NCBI GenBank assembly: GCA_947494715.1
Contig: CANLWG010000019.1
Coordinates: 39,337 to 103,336 of the forward strand
DNA: 64,000 nucleotides
Reading direction: 5' to 3'
Source: an uncultured Flavobacteriaceae bacterium
GTDB taxonomy: Bacteria > Bacteroidota > Bacteroidia > Flavobacteriales > Flavobacteriaceae
Below, in pieces: positions 44,850 through 54,832 of this stretch. A program made the position numbers and the translations under genes. The notes beneath the pieces were generated by a model, which saw only the letters and a program-made list of their open reading frames with translations, did no database searches and was not told the DNA's origin. Within the stretch, counting starts at the first letter, position 1; the number at the start of each line of letters is the position of its first letter.

Positions 44850-46289
44850 ATGAATCTTAGTACTAAGATGTTCCAAGGTATGGCATGGAGCGCTATAGAG
44901 CGTATAGCGGTACAAGCTGTACAATTTATACTGGGAATTGTTTTGGCCAGAATCCTTACCCCCAAGGAATATGGTATTATCGGAATCCTAATGGTATTTA
45001 TAATGATTTCCAATGTATTCATAGATAGTGGATTTACCAAAGCACTGATACAAAAACAAAACAGGTCGGATGATGATATATCCACCGTTTTTTTGTTCAA
45101 CATATTGATCAGTATTATATGCTATATAATACTTAGTTCCGTAGCTCCTTATGTGGCAGTGTTCTATGAACTTGATCAACTTTCAGCTTTGTTGCGGGTG
45201 TTGGCATTGACTTTGATAATAAATGCCCTTTATGCCGTTCCCATTACCCTTATTACAATCAATCTTGATTTTAAGACTTTAACCAAAATAAATCTGGTTA
45301 CGACCATAGTTTCTGGAGGAATCGCGGTCTACTTGGCATATGCTGGGTACGGTGTGTGGGCTTTGGTGGCCCAAATTATGATACGATCTATTTTAACCAC
45401 AATTTTAATTTTTTTAATCTTAAAATGGCGTCCGAACTGGGTCTTTTCAAAAACTTCTTTGTCCGGTTTGTTCTCTTATGGCTCAAAACTCTTAATATCC
45501 TCATTGCTAAGTGTAACGGTAAACAATTTCTATTCGCTTTTTATAGCAAAACTTATCAGTACCCGGGATTTAGGGTATTATACACGTGGAACGCAATTTT
45601 CTGATGTGGTCTATGGTCTTATGAGCACCGTATTGGATAGCGTTTTATTACCAGGTTTGTCAATTGTACAAAAACAGAGAGAAGTCCTGATCTTACAAAC
45701 AAGAAACATAATCAAAGCAACAGCATTGCTGGTTATTCCATTGTTTTTGTTTTTAGCGGTAATGGCTGAACCATTAATTAGACTTTTATTAACAGAAAAA
45801 TGGTTACCAGCGGTTCCCATTATGCAAATTTTTTGTATTGCAAGGCTAATAACTATTATTTCGGGAATTAATGTAAATCTACTTTATGTTATTGGTCGAA
45901 CAGATTTGGCCTTAAAACAACAGTACATTAAAATTGCGGTTCGAGTTGTATTCCTATTGATTGCTTTGAAATTTGGAATAATTTACATAGCCTTGGCGGA
46001 ATTGGTGTCAACTACGATTCATTTTTTCATAAATACATACTTTCCAGGGAAAATAATGGCCTATGGCCCATTTAGCCAACTTAGAGATATAAGGTTTATA
46101 GTATTGGCTGGAACGATTATGGCCTTTTTTGTGTATTCATTTACCTATTTCATCCAAGGAGATTTAATCCAGGTATGTACAGCACCTTTTATAGCCATTA
46201 TTGTTTATTATACGCTCATACGCTTGTTTAAAGTTCGGGAACTCGAAAGCGTCATTTCAAAAACGAAGGAATTTTTAAAAAAGAAGTAG
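44850..46289 (+). CDS. wzx: Wzx-like polysaccharide flippase
   Basis: The 479-residue protein has 12 to 14 hydrophobic segments and the typical start of MOP/PST-type exporters (MFQGMAWSAIERIAVQAVQFILGIVLARIL...EYG). A long basic C-terminal stretch follows the last helix. It belongs to the polysaccharide-transport branch that flips undecaprenyl-linked repeat units across the inner membrane. Together with the polymerase at 48736 and the Wzc/Wza-like genes it indicates a Wzx/Wzy-dependent pathway. It begins about 250 bases right of the IS and opens a tight cluster of rightward genes. Confidence 0.92.
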   Translation: MNLSTKMFQGMAWSAIERIAVQAVQFILGIVLARILTPKEYGIIGILMVFIMISNVFIDSGFTKALIQKQNRSDDDISTVFLFNILISIICYIILSSVAPYVAVFYELDQLSALLRVLALTLIINALYAVPITLITINLDFKTLTKINLVTTIVSGGIAVYLAYAGYGVWALVAQIMIRSILTTILIFLILKWRPNWVFSKTSLSGLFSYGSKLLISSLLSVTVNNFYSLFIAKLISTRDLGYYTRGTQFSDVVYGLMSTVLDSVLLPGLSIVQKQREVLILQTRNIIKATALLVIPLFLFLAVMAEPLIRLLLTEKWLPAVPIMQIFCIARLITIISGINVNLLYVIGRTDLALKQQYIKIAVRVVFLLIALKFGIIYIALAELVSTTIHFFINTYFPGKIMAYGPFSQLRDIRFIVLAGTIMAFFVYSFTYFIQGDLIQVCTAPFIAIIVYYTLIRLFKVRELESVISKTKEFLKKK

Positions 46290-46325
46290 ATACTTGTAAC
46301 TAATTAATTAAACTATTTTTGATTA

Positions 46326-47438
46326 ATGGGAAATAAAGTCTGTTGCATTTTCAACATCGGTCCGCATTATAGAACTCCTATTTATGAATTAATGGACAGT
46401 GAACTTAAGTGCGATTTCTATTTTGGTGATAGCATCGGCGCACCTATTAAACTGATGGACTATACCCTACTCAGGGGTTATAGAAGAACCTTAAGGAATG
46501 TCAAAATCCCAAAAACCGGTTTTGATTGGCAGATAGGAGCATGGAGGCTCATATTTAAACCTTACAAACATTACATTATTACCGGTTCACCAGCCACACT
46601 TTCTAATTGGTTATTGGCCTTAATGGCAATTCTATTAAGAAAAAAGGTATATGGATGGACACATGGATTGAAAGGAAACGAGACAAAAGCCGGAAAATTT
46701 ATTGCTAGAAACTTCTACCACCTATGCCATAAAGTGCTATTATATGGAGAGTTTTCAAAGAATATGATGATTAAAGAGAGATTTAAGGCGGAGAAACTTA
46801 TCCCTATTTATAATTCCTTGGATTATGATAAGCAAATAGTGATACGAAAAAAATTGAAACCTACCGACATCTTTAAAACATACTTTAAAAATGATCATCC
46901 CGTTTTAATCTATATTGGGAGGATACAAAAATCCAAAAAAGTTGATTTATTGGTGCATTCCTTAAAAATGTTAAGAGAAAGACAGATTGTGTGTAATTTG
47001 GTCATCATAGGTGAGGATATCGACAGTAACGATATTCCCAATTTGGTCAAAGAGTATGACCTTACCGAAAATGTATGGTTCTATGGTCCTTGCTATGACG
47101 AAAATGAAATTGGAAAGTTATTGTTCAATAGCGATGTTTGTATTTCTCCTGGACTTGTGGGGCTCACGGCAATTCATGCATTGACCTATGGAACTCCAGT
47201 TATAACCAGTGATGATTTTTCCAATCATGGACCTGAATTCGAAGCCATTGAAAGTGATGTTACCGGAGATTTTTTCAGAAAGGAGGATTTAGATGATCTT
47301 TGTGCCAAAATCATATCATGGATTAATTTAAGTTCCGAAAAAAGAGAGCTGGTGAGATTAAACGCCTACGATGAGATTGACAAAAAATATAACGTTCACT
47401 ACCAAATCCAAGTGTTGAAAAAACTATTTTTTAAATAA
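46326..47438 (+). CDS. GT-B glycosyltransferase, family 4-like
   Basis: The 370-residue protein shows a GT-B fold. A short N-terminal half has a Rossmann-type start (NKVCCIFNIGPHYRTPIYE). The C-terminal half has VLIYIGRIQKSKKVDLLVHSL and the nucleotide-sugar region VCISPGLVGLTAIHALTYGTPVI, where the usual Glu-x7-Glu is only partly kept. It lies between the flippase and another glycosyltransferase gene with a 6-base gap to the latter. It probably adds one sugar of the repeat unit at the inner face of the membrane. The donor cannot be told. Confidence 0.85.
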   Translation: MGNKVCCIFNIGPHYRTPIYELMDSELKCDFYFGDSIGAPIKLMDYTLLRGYRRTLRNVKIPKTGFDWQIGAWRLIFKPYKHYIITGSPATLSNWLLALMAILLRKKVYGWTHGLKGNETKAGKFIARNFYHLCHKVLLYGEFSKNMMIKERFKAEKLIPIYNSLDYDKQIVIRKKLKPTDIFKTYFKNDHPVLIYIGRIQKSKKVDLLVHSLKMLRERQIVCNLVIIGEDIDSNDIPNLVKEYDLTENVWFYGPCYDENEIGKLLFNSDVCISPGLVGLTAIHALTYGTPVITSDDFSNHGPEFEAIESDVTGDFFRKEDLDDLCAKIISWINLSSEKRELVRLNAYDEIDKKYNVHYQIQVLKKLFFK

Positions 47439-47444
47439 TTCCTC

Positions 47445-48728
47445 ATGAAAGTACTCTGGATTACCAATACCATATTTCCCGAATTGGCAAAAGTATTAGG
47501 AAACGACCCCCCAGTTGTAGGCGGTTGGATGTACGGTCTGGCGAACGATTTGACAAAAAGTGGTATTAAACTTAGTGTTGCAACAGCCGGTCCTTTGCTA
47601 AATGATTTTCACGATTCAATTGAGGGAGTGGAATATTTTTTGTTAAAAGGGCAAAAATCAATCCTTGAGTACGACTCCACATTGGAAGACAAATGGAAAG
47701 GTATTGTCGAAATAGTTAATCCAGATATTGTACACATACATGGAACTGAATATGCCCATGGTCTGGCCTTGGTAAAAGCATGTCTAAATCTAAATTACTT
47801 AATGTCCATCCAAGGTTTGGTCGGCGAATGCTCCGTTCATTATACTGCTGGCATTCCAAAAAAGGAAATCTTGCGAAATAAGACTTTTAGGGACTATTTA
47901 AGGAATGATGGTATTTTGGAGGCTAAGGATAAATTCTATCAGCGTTCAATAAAAGTAGAGAAGGAGTATCTTATCTCAGTGAATCATATTTTGCATCGTT
48001 CGCAATGGGATGGCAATTATGCACGAACCCTAAATGAACATGCCAACTATTATTGTTGTAATGACTCCTTGCGTGACGCTTTTTACATCTCGGAAAAATG
48101 GAACATTCAAAATAAAAAGGATTACAGTATTTTCTTAAGCCAAGCCGGATATCCGTTAAAGGGACTCCATAAGATATTGGAAGCATTACCTTTTTTAGTG
48201 GACCAGTTTCCAACTTTGAAGGTTAGGATTGCCGGTAACAATATTATCAAGGTAAATACCTTTAAGGACAAATTAAGATTAGGTGGATATGGTAAATATC
48301 TTAGAAGTCTGATCAAAAAAAACAAATTGGAAAAATACATTGAATTCACGGGGCCTCTGGATGAGCAGGAAATGGTCTATGAGTATCTAAATGCCCATAT
48401 CGTGGTTAGTTCATCCAGTATTGACAACGTTCCCAATTCTATTCTAGAGGCCCAATTTTTAGGGGTCCCTGTTATTGCTTCACAAGTTGGTGGAGTTCCA
48501 GAAATGATTGTTCATGGGGAAACTGGCATGCTTTACCCTTTTGATGCAGTGGAAATACTTGCAGAATACATCAAAGATTTATTCAGCGACGACGATAAGG
48601 CCTTGAAATTGTCAAAAAACGGAATCAATTTAGGTGTCAAAAGGCAGGATAGAACCACTAATTTGGAGAAAGTCCTAGAAGTATATCAAAATATGCTACA
48701 AGCAAAAACTGTTAACAATGACGCATAA
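47445..48728 (+). CDS. GT-B glycosyltransferase, family 4
   Basis: The 427-residue protein has the GT4 pattern. The N-terminal half includes GGWMYGLANDLTKSGIKLSV and VHIHGTEYAHGLALV; the C-terminal half includes FLSQAGYPLKGLHKILEALP and the donor-binding DNVPNSILEAQFLGVPVIASQVGGVPEMI. It is tightly placed after the previous transferase gene and 7 bases before the polymerase. It probably adds a residue of the EPS repeat unit. Neither donor nor linkage is determined. Confidence 0.88.
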   Translation: MKVLWITNTIFPELAKVLGNDPPVVGGWMYGLANDLTKSGIKLSVATAGPLLNDFHDSIEGVEYFLLKGQKSILEYDSTLEDKWKGIVEIVNPDIVHIHGTEYAHGLALVKACLNLNYLMSIQGLVGECSVHYTAGIPKKEILRNKTFRDYLRNDGILEAKDKFYQRSIKVEKEYLISVNHILHRSQWDGNYARTLNEHANYYCCNDSLRDAFYISEKWNIQNKKDYSIFLSQAGYPLKGLHKILEALPFLVDQFPTLKVRIAGNNIIKVNTFKDKLRLGGYGKYLRSLIKKNKLEKYIEFTGPLDEQEMVYEYLNAHIVVSSSSIDNVPNSILEAQFLGVPVIASQVGGVPEMIVHGETGMLYPFDAVEILAEYIKDLFSDDDKALKLSKNGINLGVKRQDRTTNLEKVLEVYQNMLQAKTVNNDA

Positions 48729-48735
48729 AGGATAA

Positions 48736-49920
48736 ATGCAAACGCTTTTCTTATATATTAAAAATACAGGATTTGTAATATGCGGACTTTTGGCGCTTTA
48801 TTTGCTAAATCCGTTTAATTATGGTTATGCTTTTGGTTATATAATCGCCACATTGGTTTTTATCAATGGCCGTTTCCTATCCGAAAACATGGATATGGAC
48901 CTTTTTCTGCTATTTTTGTTTTCGGTCATTTATGCGCTATTCTATTCATTTGAGGCAGAAAACACCCAGGGTAAACAGTTCATAGCTATTTATGCGATAA
49001 CACCTCCCTTTTTCTACTTATTGGGTAAGTTCTTGGTTCGTCATCACCCCACGCCCAAGGTCATTTTCTATGTCCTGTTTGGCATTGGTTGTGTTTTCTC
49101 CATTTCTGCAGTTATTTCAGTGCTACTTAATTTTTTGGAAGGCGGTTTTACCCAAACAGAACGGACCATTGATATGTTTTGGACCAATGAGCCCGTATCT
49201 GCTACGGTTATGGGTGCTTTTTTAACCTTTAACATGTGTATTCCTGCACTTATCATTTCTTCTCAAGGGAAAAACGGCATTTTGTTTAATGCCATCTCCA
49301 TAGGTGTTTTTATACTCTCATTAATATGTGTGCTTCGTCTAGGAAGCAGAACCCAATTAGGCATTTTTATATTGACCACAATACTTTCTTTATTTTATAT
49401 AGTTCCAAAGCAATCCCTTAAAAAAAATATCATCTTAATGGTTCTGATAGCCGGTGTTATGGCCTATATCCTCAAACGTGTCTCATTTGATTTCGATGCT
49501 GATTGGCTTACGACTTTTTCGGACCGCATGAGTAATGGAAGCAACGATATTGCTAGCGGGGGAGGAAGAACAGAAAGATGGTCCAAATCCTTTCGCAATT
49601 TATTTGAAAAACCCCTAGGTTGGGATTTGGATGAATTTGGATATTCCCACAATATGTGGTTAGATACATTGAGGGTTTCCGGCATAATACCCTTCATAAT
49701 ACTTATTATATATTCCATTAGATCTTTTAGGCAAATAAAAAGAACCATCAACCTAAAAACTGATTTTATTGCATTAAATGCACAAATATTGATTTATGGA
49801 ACAGCTTTTTTCTTGTTGTTCATGGTAGAACCAGTAATGGAAGGCATCTTTTCTTTTTTTGTTTTGTTTTGCATTTTTAAAGGTGTAATCAATAAATACT
49901 ATGTTAACTCAGACCAATGA
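48736..49920 (+). CDS. wzy: Wzy-like O-antigen/EPS polymerase
   Basis: The 394-residue protein has about ten membrane segments. A large periplasmic loop near residues 255-310 contains the SGGGRTERW and GYSHNMWLDTLRVSGI elements found in O-antigen ligase/polymerase proteins. It should join repeat units on the periplasmic side after the flippase. The next gene overlaps its end by 4 bases, which suggests coupled translation. An O-antigen ligase role cannot be excluded by sequence, but the setting favours a polymerase. Confidence 0.85.
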   Translation: MQTLFLYIKNTGFVICGLLALYLLNPFNYGYAFGYIIATLVFINGRFLSENMDMDLFLLFLFSVIYALFYSFEAENTQGKQFIAIYAITPPFFYLLGKFLVRHHPTPKVIFYVLFGIGCVFSISAVISVLLNFLEGGFTQTERTIDMFWTNEPVSATVMGAFLTFNMCIPALIISSQGKNGILFNAISIGVFILSLICVLRLGSRTQLGIFILTTILSLFYIVPKQSLKKNIILMVLIAGVMAYILKRVSFDFDADWLTTFSDRMSNGSNDIASGGGRTERWSKSFRNLFEKPLGWDLDEFGYSHNMWLDTLRVSGIIPFIILIIYSIRSFRQIKRTINLKTDFIALNAQILIYGTAFFLLFMVEPVMEGIFSFFVLFCIFKGVINKYYVNSDQ

Positions 49921-51128
49921 CCAAAATACTCTATGTAAGTAATCTATGCTCTGAAAAAGTATTCAAATATATTTTTGAGACGGCCAAACAAAAACCGGAG
50001 CAGGCTGATCAAAAATTTCATGGACTTTTGACCAAGGGATTTTCATTGGACAAAAATAACTGTAGCATAGAAACTCTCAGCTCACTGCCAGTAGTACCTT
50101 CCAATCATAACAAAAAAATTTGGAACCTACCCTCGGAAACCGTAAACAATGTAAAGTACAACTATATTCCTATTATCAATACTCCCCTACTCAAAAATTT
50201 GGTTGTTTTCTTGTACACTTTTTTTAGAGTTTTCTTTTGGTCTTTATTTAGAATTGGGAAGCAAAAAATAATACTTTGTGATGTGCTGTATTTGACAATA
50301 GCATCTGCTTCCTTATTAGCCAGTAAACTGACTTTCACAAAAAGCATAGGGATTGTTATGGATCTGCCTGGCCTAATGGTTACAAATCCAAAGAAGAGCA
50401 GTGCACTTAAGAGTTTCATCTATCATAAAATTATTCTGGGAACCTTGGTAAGGTTTAGCGGTTACATTCTGTTGACCGAGCAGATGAACATTAGAGTAAA
50501 CCCAAAAAACAAGCCTTTTATGATAATGGAGGGATTGGTCGATAGTACGATGAATACCACCGAAAATACTTTGGCCCAAAAAGCCGAAGAGAAAATACTA
50601 ATCTATGCGGGAGGGCTATATGAAAAATACGGGGTCAAAGCTTTGATTGATGCTTTTATCCAACTTGATGACCCCGAAGCACGTCTACACTTATATGGTT
50701 CTGGTCAAATGGTGGAGAATATGCCAAATTATATGAAAATTGAGCCAAGACTGGTCTACAAAGGCATAGTACCTAATAAAACTGTAGTCCAAGATCAACT
50801 TAAGGCTACTTTGCTAATAAATCCTAGACCCACCAAGGAAGAATTCACAAAATTTTCCTTTCCATCGAAAAACATGGAGTACATGGTTTCTGGGACCCCT
50901 ATGATAACAACAAAGCTCCCGGGAATGCCCAGGGAGTACTGGGATTATGTATATTTATTCGGAGATGAAAGTGTTGATGGCATGTGTAATACGCTTAAGG
51001 AAATCCTTTGTCAATCTCGCCAAGAGTTACATCTTTTTGGGTTAAAATCGAAGGATTTCGTAATTAAAAACAAGAACAACAAAAGGCAGGCAAAAAGAGT
51101 TTTGGAATTTACTAGTTCAAATTTCTAA
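49917..51128 (+). CDS. Glycosyltransferase, GT-B family
   Basis: The 403-residue protein has a central hydrophobic stretch near residue 100 (VVFLYTFFRVFFWSLF) that may bind it to the membrane. The C-terminal half has a GT-B look (EKILIYAGGLYEKYGVKALIDAFIQL, LLINPRPTKEEFTKFSFPSKNMEYMVSGTPMI). It overlaps the polymerase gene by 4 bases and abuts the deacetylase gene, so the three genes are co-translated. It is likely to build the repeat unit. The donor is unknown. Confidence 0.85.
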   Translation: MTKILYVSNLCSEKVFKYIFETAKQKPEQADQKFHGLLTKGFSLDKNNCSIETLSSLPVVPSNHNKKIWNLPSETVNNVKYNYIPIINTPLLKNLVVFLYTFFRVFFWSLFRIGKQKIILCDVLYLTIASASLLASKLTFTKSIGIVMDLPGLMVTNPKKSSALKSFIYHKIILGTLVRFSGYILLTEQMNIRVNPKNKPFMIMEGLVDSTMNTTENTLAQKAEEKILIYAGGLYEKYGVKALIDAFIQLDDPEARLHLYGSGQMVENMPNYMKIEPRLVYKGIVPNKTVVQDQLKATLLINPRPTKEEFTKFSFPSKNMEYMVSGTPMITTKLPGMPREYWDYVYLFGDESVDGMCNTLKEILCQSRQELHLFGLKSKDFVIKNKNNKRQAKRVLEFTSSNF

Positions 51129-52546
51129 TGAAGAGGAATACATTGAAAATAGTGGTAGTCATAGGTATTATCCTAATTTTAGGAATGCTTGTTTACAAGT
51201 ATGCTCATTACAGAAACGCCATATTTGCCTATGATGTTAAAATGGATTATAAATATGATATTCCAAAATCCAATACTCTGGAAATCCCCTTGCAAAATTG
51301 GAAGCTAAAAATTCCGGATAGCATTGACAAAGATTGTTCCGCTTTTTTAAAACTAAAAATCCAATCAACATTTTTAGGCAAATGGCTGCAACCGTCTTTG
51401 GAAATAAAATCCAAAAAATATACGGCTAAGGAATATTTTGAGGATGGCGCCGAAGGTAATAGGTATTTAAACATAACACAGTTTGCGGAAATTGGATCGA
51501 AGGAGCTTAAAATAACAGGACATAGACTAACAATCGAAGACCAGATGGTGGAATTGTCTTTTTTTAAAAAGAAAGATTTGGCCAAGGCAAAAATATTGGT
51601 AATTGGTACGCATCCAGATGACGCAGAAATTGCCGCTTATGGTTTATATAGCAAATTTCCTGATTCATTTGTGTTAAACATTAAATCCGGGGAATCCGGG
51701 GAATTCAAGTATGACGAAGTATACACAGATACTGTAAAACACTACCAAAAAAAAGGACAATTACGTACTTGGAACAGTATTACAATACCATTATTGGGTG
51801 GTCTCAAGCCGGAGAATATCCTAAATTTCGGATATTTTACCGATTTGAGGGAAATGTATCAAAAGGATCCGGAAAATTTAAGTTCGGAATTTGCAAAAAC
51901 ATCGGACATCAACACTTACAGAAAACAGAATATTTCTGGATTAAAGGATAGTCTTACCGGAACCGCCAATTGGAATTCCTTGGTTCAAAATTTTAAATTT
52001 ATCCTGTTGAAGCTGCAACCGGATGTCATTGTTACCCCTTACCCTGCGCTAGATAGGCATCATGACCATCAATATACTACCATTGCTTTGTTTGAAGCCT
52101 TAAAAATGGCAAATATTCAAAATGGAGATTTGTTTTTGTACTCAAACCATTATATACTCAACGAGCATTACCCTTACGGCAAACCTGGTTCAAGTATAAC
52201 ATTGCCACCAAATTTTAACAATGACATCTATTTTGAGGGTGTTTATTCCAATACTCTAAATTCTGATTTTCAGAAAGATAAATTGTTTGCCCTGGAGGCA
52301 ATGCATGATTTAAGACCGGATACCGAATGGAGATATGGAATAAAGGCAGTAAAAAATGCTTTGTCCACAGCCAAAACCGAATTGCTGGGCGGAGACAATA
52401 GTTATTTTAAAAGAGCAGTAAGAAGCAATGAACTTTTTTTTACAATACCTGTAGAAAAGATTTATGATTCTACTATTGTAGAAAAAATAATCTCCGGAAA
52501 TAACAAAAATGGTTTTACCAACAGCGTCTACAAAAATGAAAATTGA
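51128..52546 (+). CDS. PIG-L/LmbE-family deacetylase, membrane-anchored
   Basis: The 472-residue protein has one membrane segment (residues 8-22), an unidentified N-terminal domain to about residue 150, and a PIG-L domain. The metal motif is His162-Pro-Asp-Asp165 and the late histidine cluster is His311-His-Asp-His314, typical for zinc N-acetylglucosaminyl-type deacetylases. The membrane anchor places the catalytic domain in the periplasm, where it could deacetylate N-acetyl groups of the polysaccharide. This is an inference from topology and neighbours. It starts at the base where the preceding gene stops. Confidence 0.86.
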   Translation: MKRNTLKIVVVIGIILILGMLVYKYAHYRNAIFAYDVKMDYKYDIPKSNTLEIPLQNWKLKIPDSIDKDCSAFLKLKIQSTFLGKWLQPSLEIKSKKYTAKEYFEDGAEGNRYLNITQFAEIGSKELKITGHRLTIEDQMVELSFFKKKDLAKAKILVIGTHPDDAEIAAYGLYSKFPDSFVLNIKSGESGEFKYDEVYTDTVKHYQKKGQLRTWNSITIPLLGGLKPENILNFGYFTDLREMYQKDPENLSSEFAKTSDINTYRKQNISGLKDSLTGTANWNSLVQNFKFILLKLQPDVIVTPYPALDRHHDHQYTTIALFEALKMANIQNGDLFLYSNHYILNEHYPYGKPGSSITLPPNFNNDIYFEGVYSNTLNSDFQKDKLFALEAMHDLRPDTEWRYGIKAVKNALSTAKTELLGGDNSYFKRAVRSNELFFTIPVEKIYDSTIVEKIISGNNKNGFTNSVYKNEN

Positions 52547-52579
52547 TTTTGGGAAATGTCTGTCGGTTATTTTACCTTA

Positions 52580-53794
52580 TTATACTTGGACCATAACGGT
52601 ATTGTAGGCCATTACTACAGAGTCGATTATATAGTCCACATCTTTGTCGCTTAACTGCGGATAAATTGGCAGGCTAATTTCCATTTCATAATTTTCAGTA
52701 GCTTTGGGATAGTTTTTAATATCGTACCCCAAGCCTTTAAAATAGGAAAGCATGGGTAAGGGAATGAAGTGAACATTGACCGCAACTTGTAATTTAGTGA
52801 TTTCCCCTATAATATGATTTCTCTGCTCTTCCGTTATGGATTTTATCCTTAAGGGAAAAAGATGGTAAGATGATTCGATTCCTTTTGATTTCATAGGCGG
52901 ATTCAGCACCCAATCATACTTTTCCAATGCATCGGAATAACTGTTAAAAATCTCCTTTCTTCGATTCAACAACTTGTCGTATTCCCTCATCTGTGACAAA
53001 CCCATGGCAGCATTTATATCTGCCATATTGATTTTCATTCCTAATCCTATGATATCATATTTCCAATTTCCTCCCTTGGTTTTAGTAAAAGCATCTTTTG
53101 TCTGACAATTCAACGTCATCATTCGCAAGCTGGTATATAAGGATTCATTAGAAAAAGGACTGGGCATGTTAAGGGCTATCGCCCCGCCCTCTGCCGTGGT
53201 AATATTTTTTACGGCATGAAAGGAAAAAATAGTAATATCAGCCCCATGTCCAACCCTCTTATGGTTGTAAATTGCACCAAGAGAGTGTGCAGCATCCGAA
53301 AGAATCAATATTCTTCCTAATTTTTCTTGAACTTCTGATGTTGGTCGAAATATAGAAGCTACTTCCCCTTTTGCAATAATTTGATATATGGCATGATAAT
53401 CACAGGGGTATCCTGCAAAATCTACGGGAATAATAGCCTTGGTCCTACTTGTAATGGCTTCCTCAATTCTATTTACATTAATGTTGAAGTCATTTCCAAC
53501 ATCAACCATTACAGGGGTTCCTCCTGCATGCAATACCGCTAACGCGGTTGCGCTATAAGTGTACGCTGGTATGATAACCTCATCTCCCTCCTGCAGACCC
53601 AGCCACTTCAAAATCATAATGGCCCCTGATGTCCACGAATTTACGCACAGCACATTGGAGATACCAATAAAATCAGAAACTTCATCCTCCAACATTTTTA
53701 CTTTGGGCCCTGTGGTAATCCAACCAGATTTCAAAGAGTCCACCACTTCATCAATGACATTTTGGTTGATATAGGGTGGCGAAAAAGGTATCAT
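52580..53794 (-). CDS. DegT/DnrJ-family PLP sugar aminotransferase (second copy)
   Basis: The 404-residue protein is a type I sugar aminotransferase. It shows the PLP aspartate segment (ILSDAAHSLGAIYNHKRVG) and the PLP lysine in FSFHAVKNITTAEGG, and it starts with FSPPYINQNVIDEVVDSLKSGWITTGPK. It is only distantly similar to the aminotransferase at 34288-35427 and lies on the opposite strand to its rightward neighbours, with no dehydratase gene beside it. Its keto-sugar substrate could come from the CapE-type or PglF-type dehydratases in the locus, or from elsewhere. It points left, against the surrounding operon. Confidence 0.9.
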   Translation of the reverse strand: MIPFSPPYINQNVIDEVVDSLKSGWITTGPKVKMLEDEVSDFIGISNVLCVNSWTSGAIMILKWLGLQEGDEVIIPAYTYSATALAVLHAGGTPVMVDVGNDFNINVNRIEEAITSRTKAIIPVDFAGYPCDYHAIYQIIAKGEVASIFRPTSEVQEKLGRILILSDAAHSLGAIYNHKRVGHGADITIFSFHAVKNITTAEGGAIALNMPSPFSNESLYTSLRMMTLNCQTKDAFTKTKGGNWKYDIIGLGMKINMADINAAMGLSQMREYDKLLNRRKEIFNSYSDALEKYDWVLNPPMKSKGIESSYHLFPLRIKSITEEQRNHIIGEITKLQVAVNVHFIPLPMLSYFKGLGYDIKNYPKATENYEMEISLPIYPQLSDKDVDYIIDSVVMAYNTVMVQV

Positions 53795-54049
53795 ATGAAT
53801 TGGTGTTAGAATCTATAATTTATTATATGAATATTGCCCCTATTCTTAACTTTATATTTTTGTTCTAAATATTTAACAAGCTATGGTAAAGATAGAATGT
53901 AAACTTTCAATCTTCCAATATTTTTATAATAAACTAGACCAAGTGGAGCCTAATATCGTTTAACATAAATGTATGGCAGCTATCCATTAACCATAGAAAC
54001 TACTACTTTTTGGTAATTCCAGCATCTTTTTGGAGTACAGAGAAGTAGC

Positions 54050-54832
54050 CTATTTTGTAATGGACTTGTGTCGAAACTCAACATAATTGTTAATGTCCCA
54101 ACTGTCACTTTTAAAAAGTTCCTTTAGTTTTTTGGTTAAGCTTTTATGATCAGAATCAACAATTTCATCATTGTTCGGAAGTCTCATTACATGGACCATA
54201 AGTTCATAGTCTTTATTCAATTCGATCCCAGAAAAAATTAAATCGTCGACATCTCCAAATTTATCGGTAATCTCAAAACCCTTTAACCTTATGTATCTAT
54301 TTAGCAGCATCCTATAAATTCTTTTCTTAAAATCGCGGGTACGTCCTATATTTCTCGCCAGTCTTAATGATTTTATCTTATATTTTTTTGCCAGGTTCAT
54401 TACAGAATGTGCAATAGCCCATTCTGTATGTATATGATGGTGGGAATCAATATGGCTAGGAAGAAAGCCAAATGCCTTTACAAAACGATTCAACTGGGCA
54501 TCAAGCTCTTTATGTATGCACTGTTTTGAAAAGTTATCCAGTTTGAAGACCGAAGAGGAAACTCGAATGTTCTGGAAAACTCCATTGCAACAGAACTTGG
54601 GATTGTCCCGCATTTTCTGTGTCAGTGGAATGCCTTCCGTGAGGTTCAAGTGAATCCCAATAGCGTTTTTATCTATCTTATTCTCTTTCACATAACGAAC
54701 GGCATCCTTAAACCCATCTTCAAAATTTACCAGCGTCGTCGTAGAACTTATCAAACCTTGTTCAAAAGCACAAAAAGTGGCCTTATTAATTTCTTTGGAA
54801 ACCCCAAAGTCATCACTATTTATTATTATCAT
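54050..54832 (-). CDS. ChbG/HpnK (YdjC)-family deacetylase
   Basis: The 260-residue protein begins with INSDDFGVSKEIN, which carries the metal-binding Asp-Asp. It also has the HLNLTEG and HIDSHHHIH motifs of the YdjC family, whose members remove acetyl groups from chito-oligosaccharides or modify hopanoid and glycan substrates. There is no signal peptide, so it acts in the cytoplasm. It is on the minus strand, as is the aminotransferase gene 255 bases to its left. It is the second deacetylase of the EPS locus and of a fold unrelated to the PIG-L one. Confidence 0.88.
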   Translation of the reverse strand: MIIINSDDFGVSKEINKATFCAFEQGLISSTTTLVNFEDGFKDAVRYVKENKIDKNAIGIHLNLTEGIPLTQKMRDNPKFCCNGVFQNIRVSSSVFKLDNFSKQCIHKELDAQLNRFVKAFGFLPSHIDSHHHIHTEWAIAHSVMNLAKKYKIKSLRLARNIGRTRDFKKRIYRMLLNRYIRLKGFEITDKFGDVDDLIFSGIELNKDYELMVHVMRLPNNDEIVDSDHKSLTKKLKELFKSDSWDINNYVEFRHKSITK

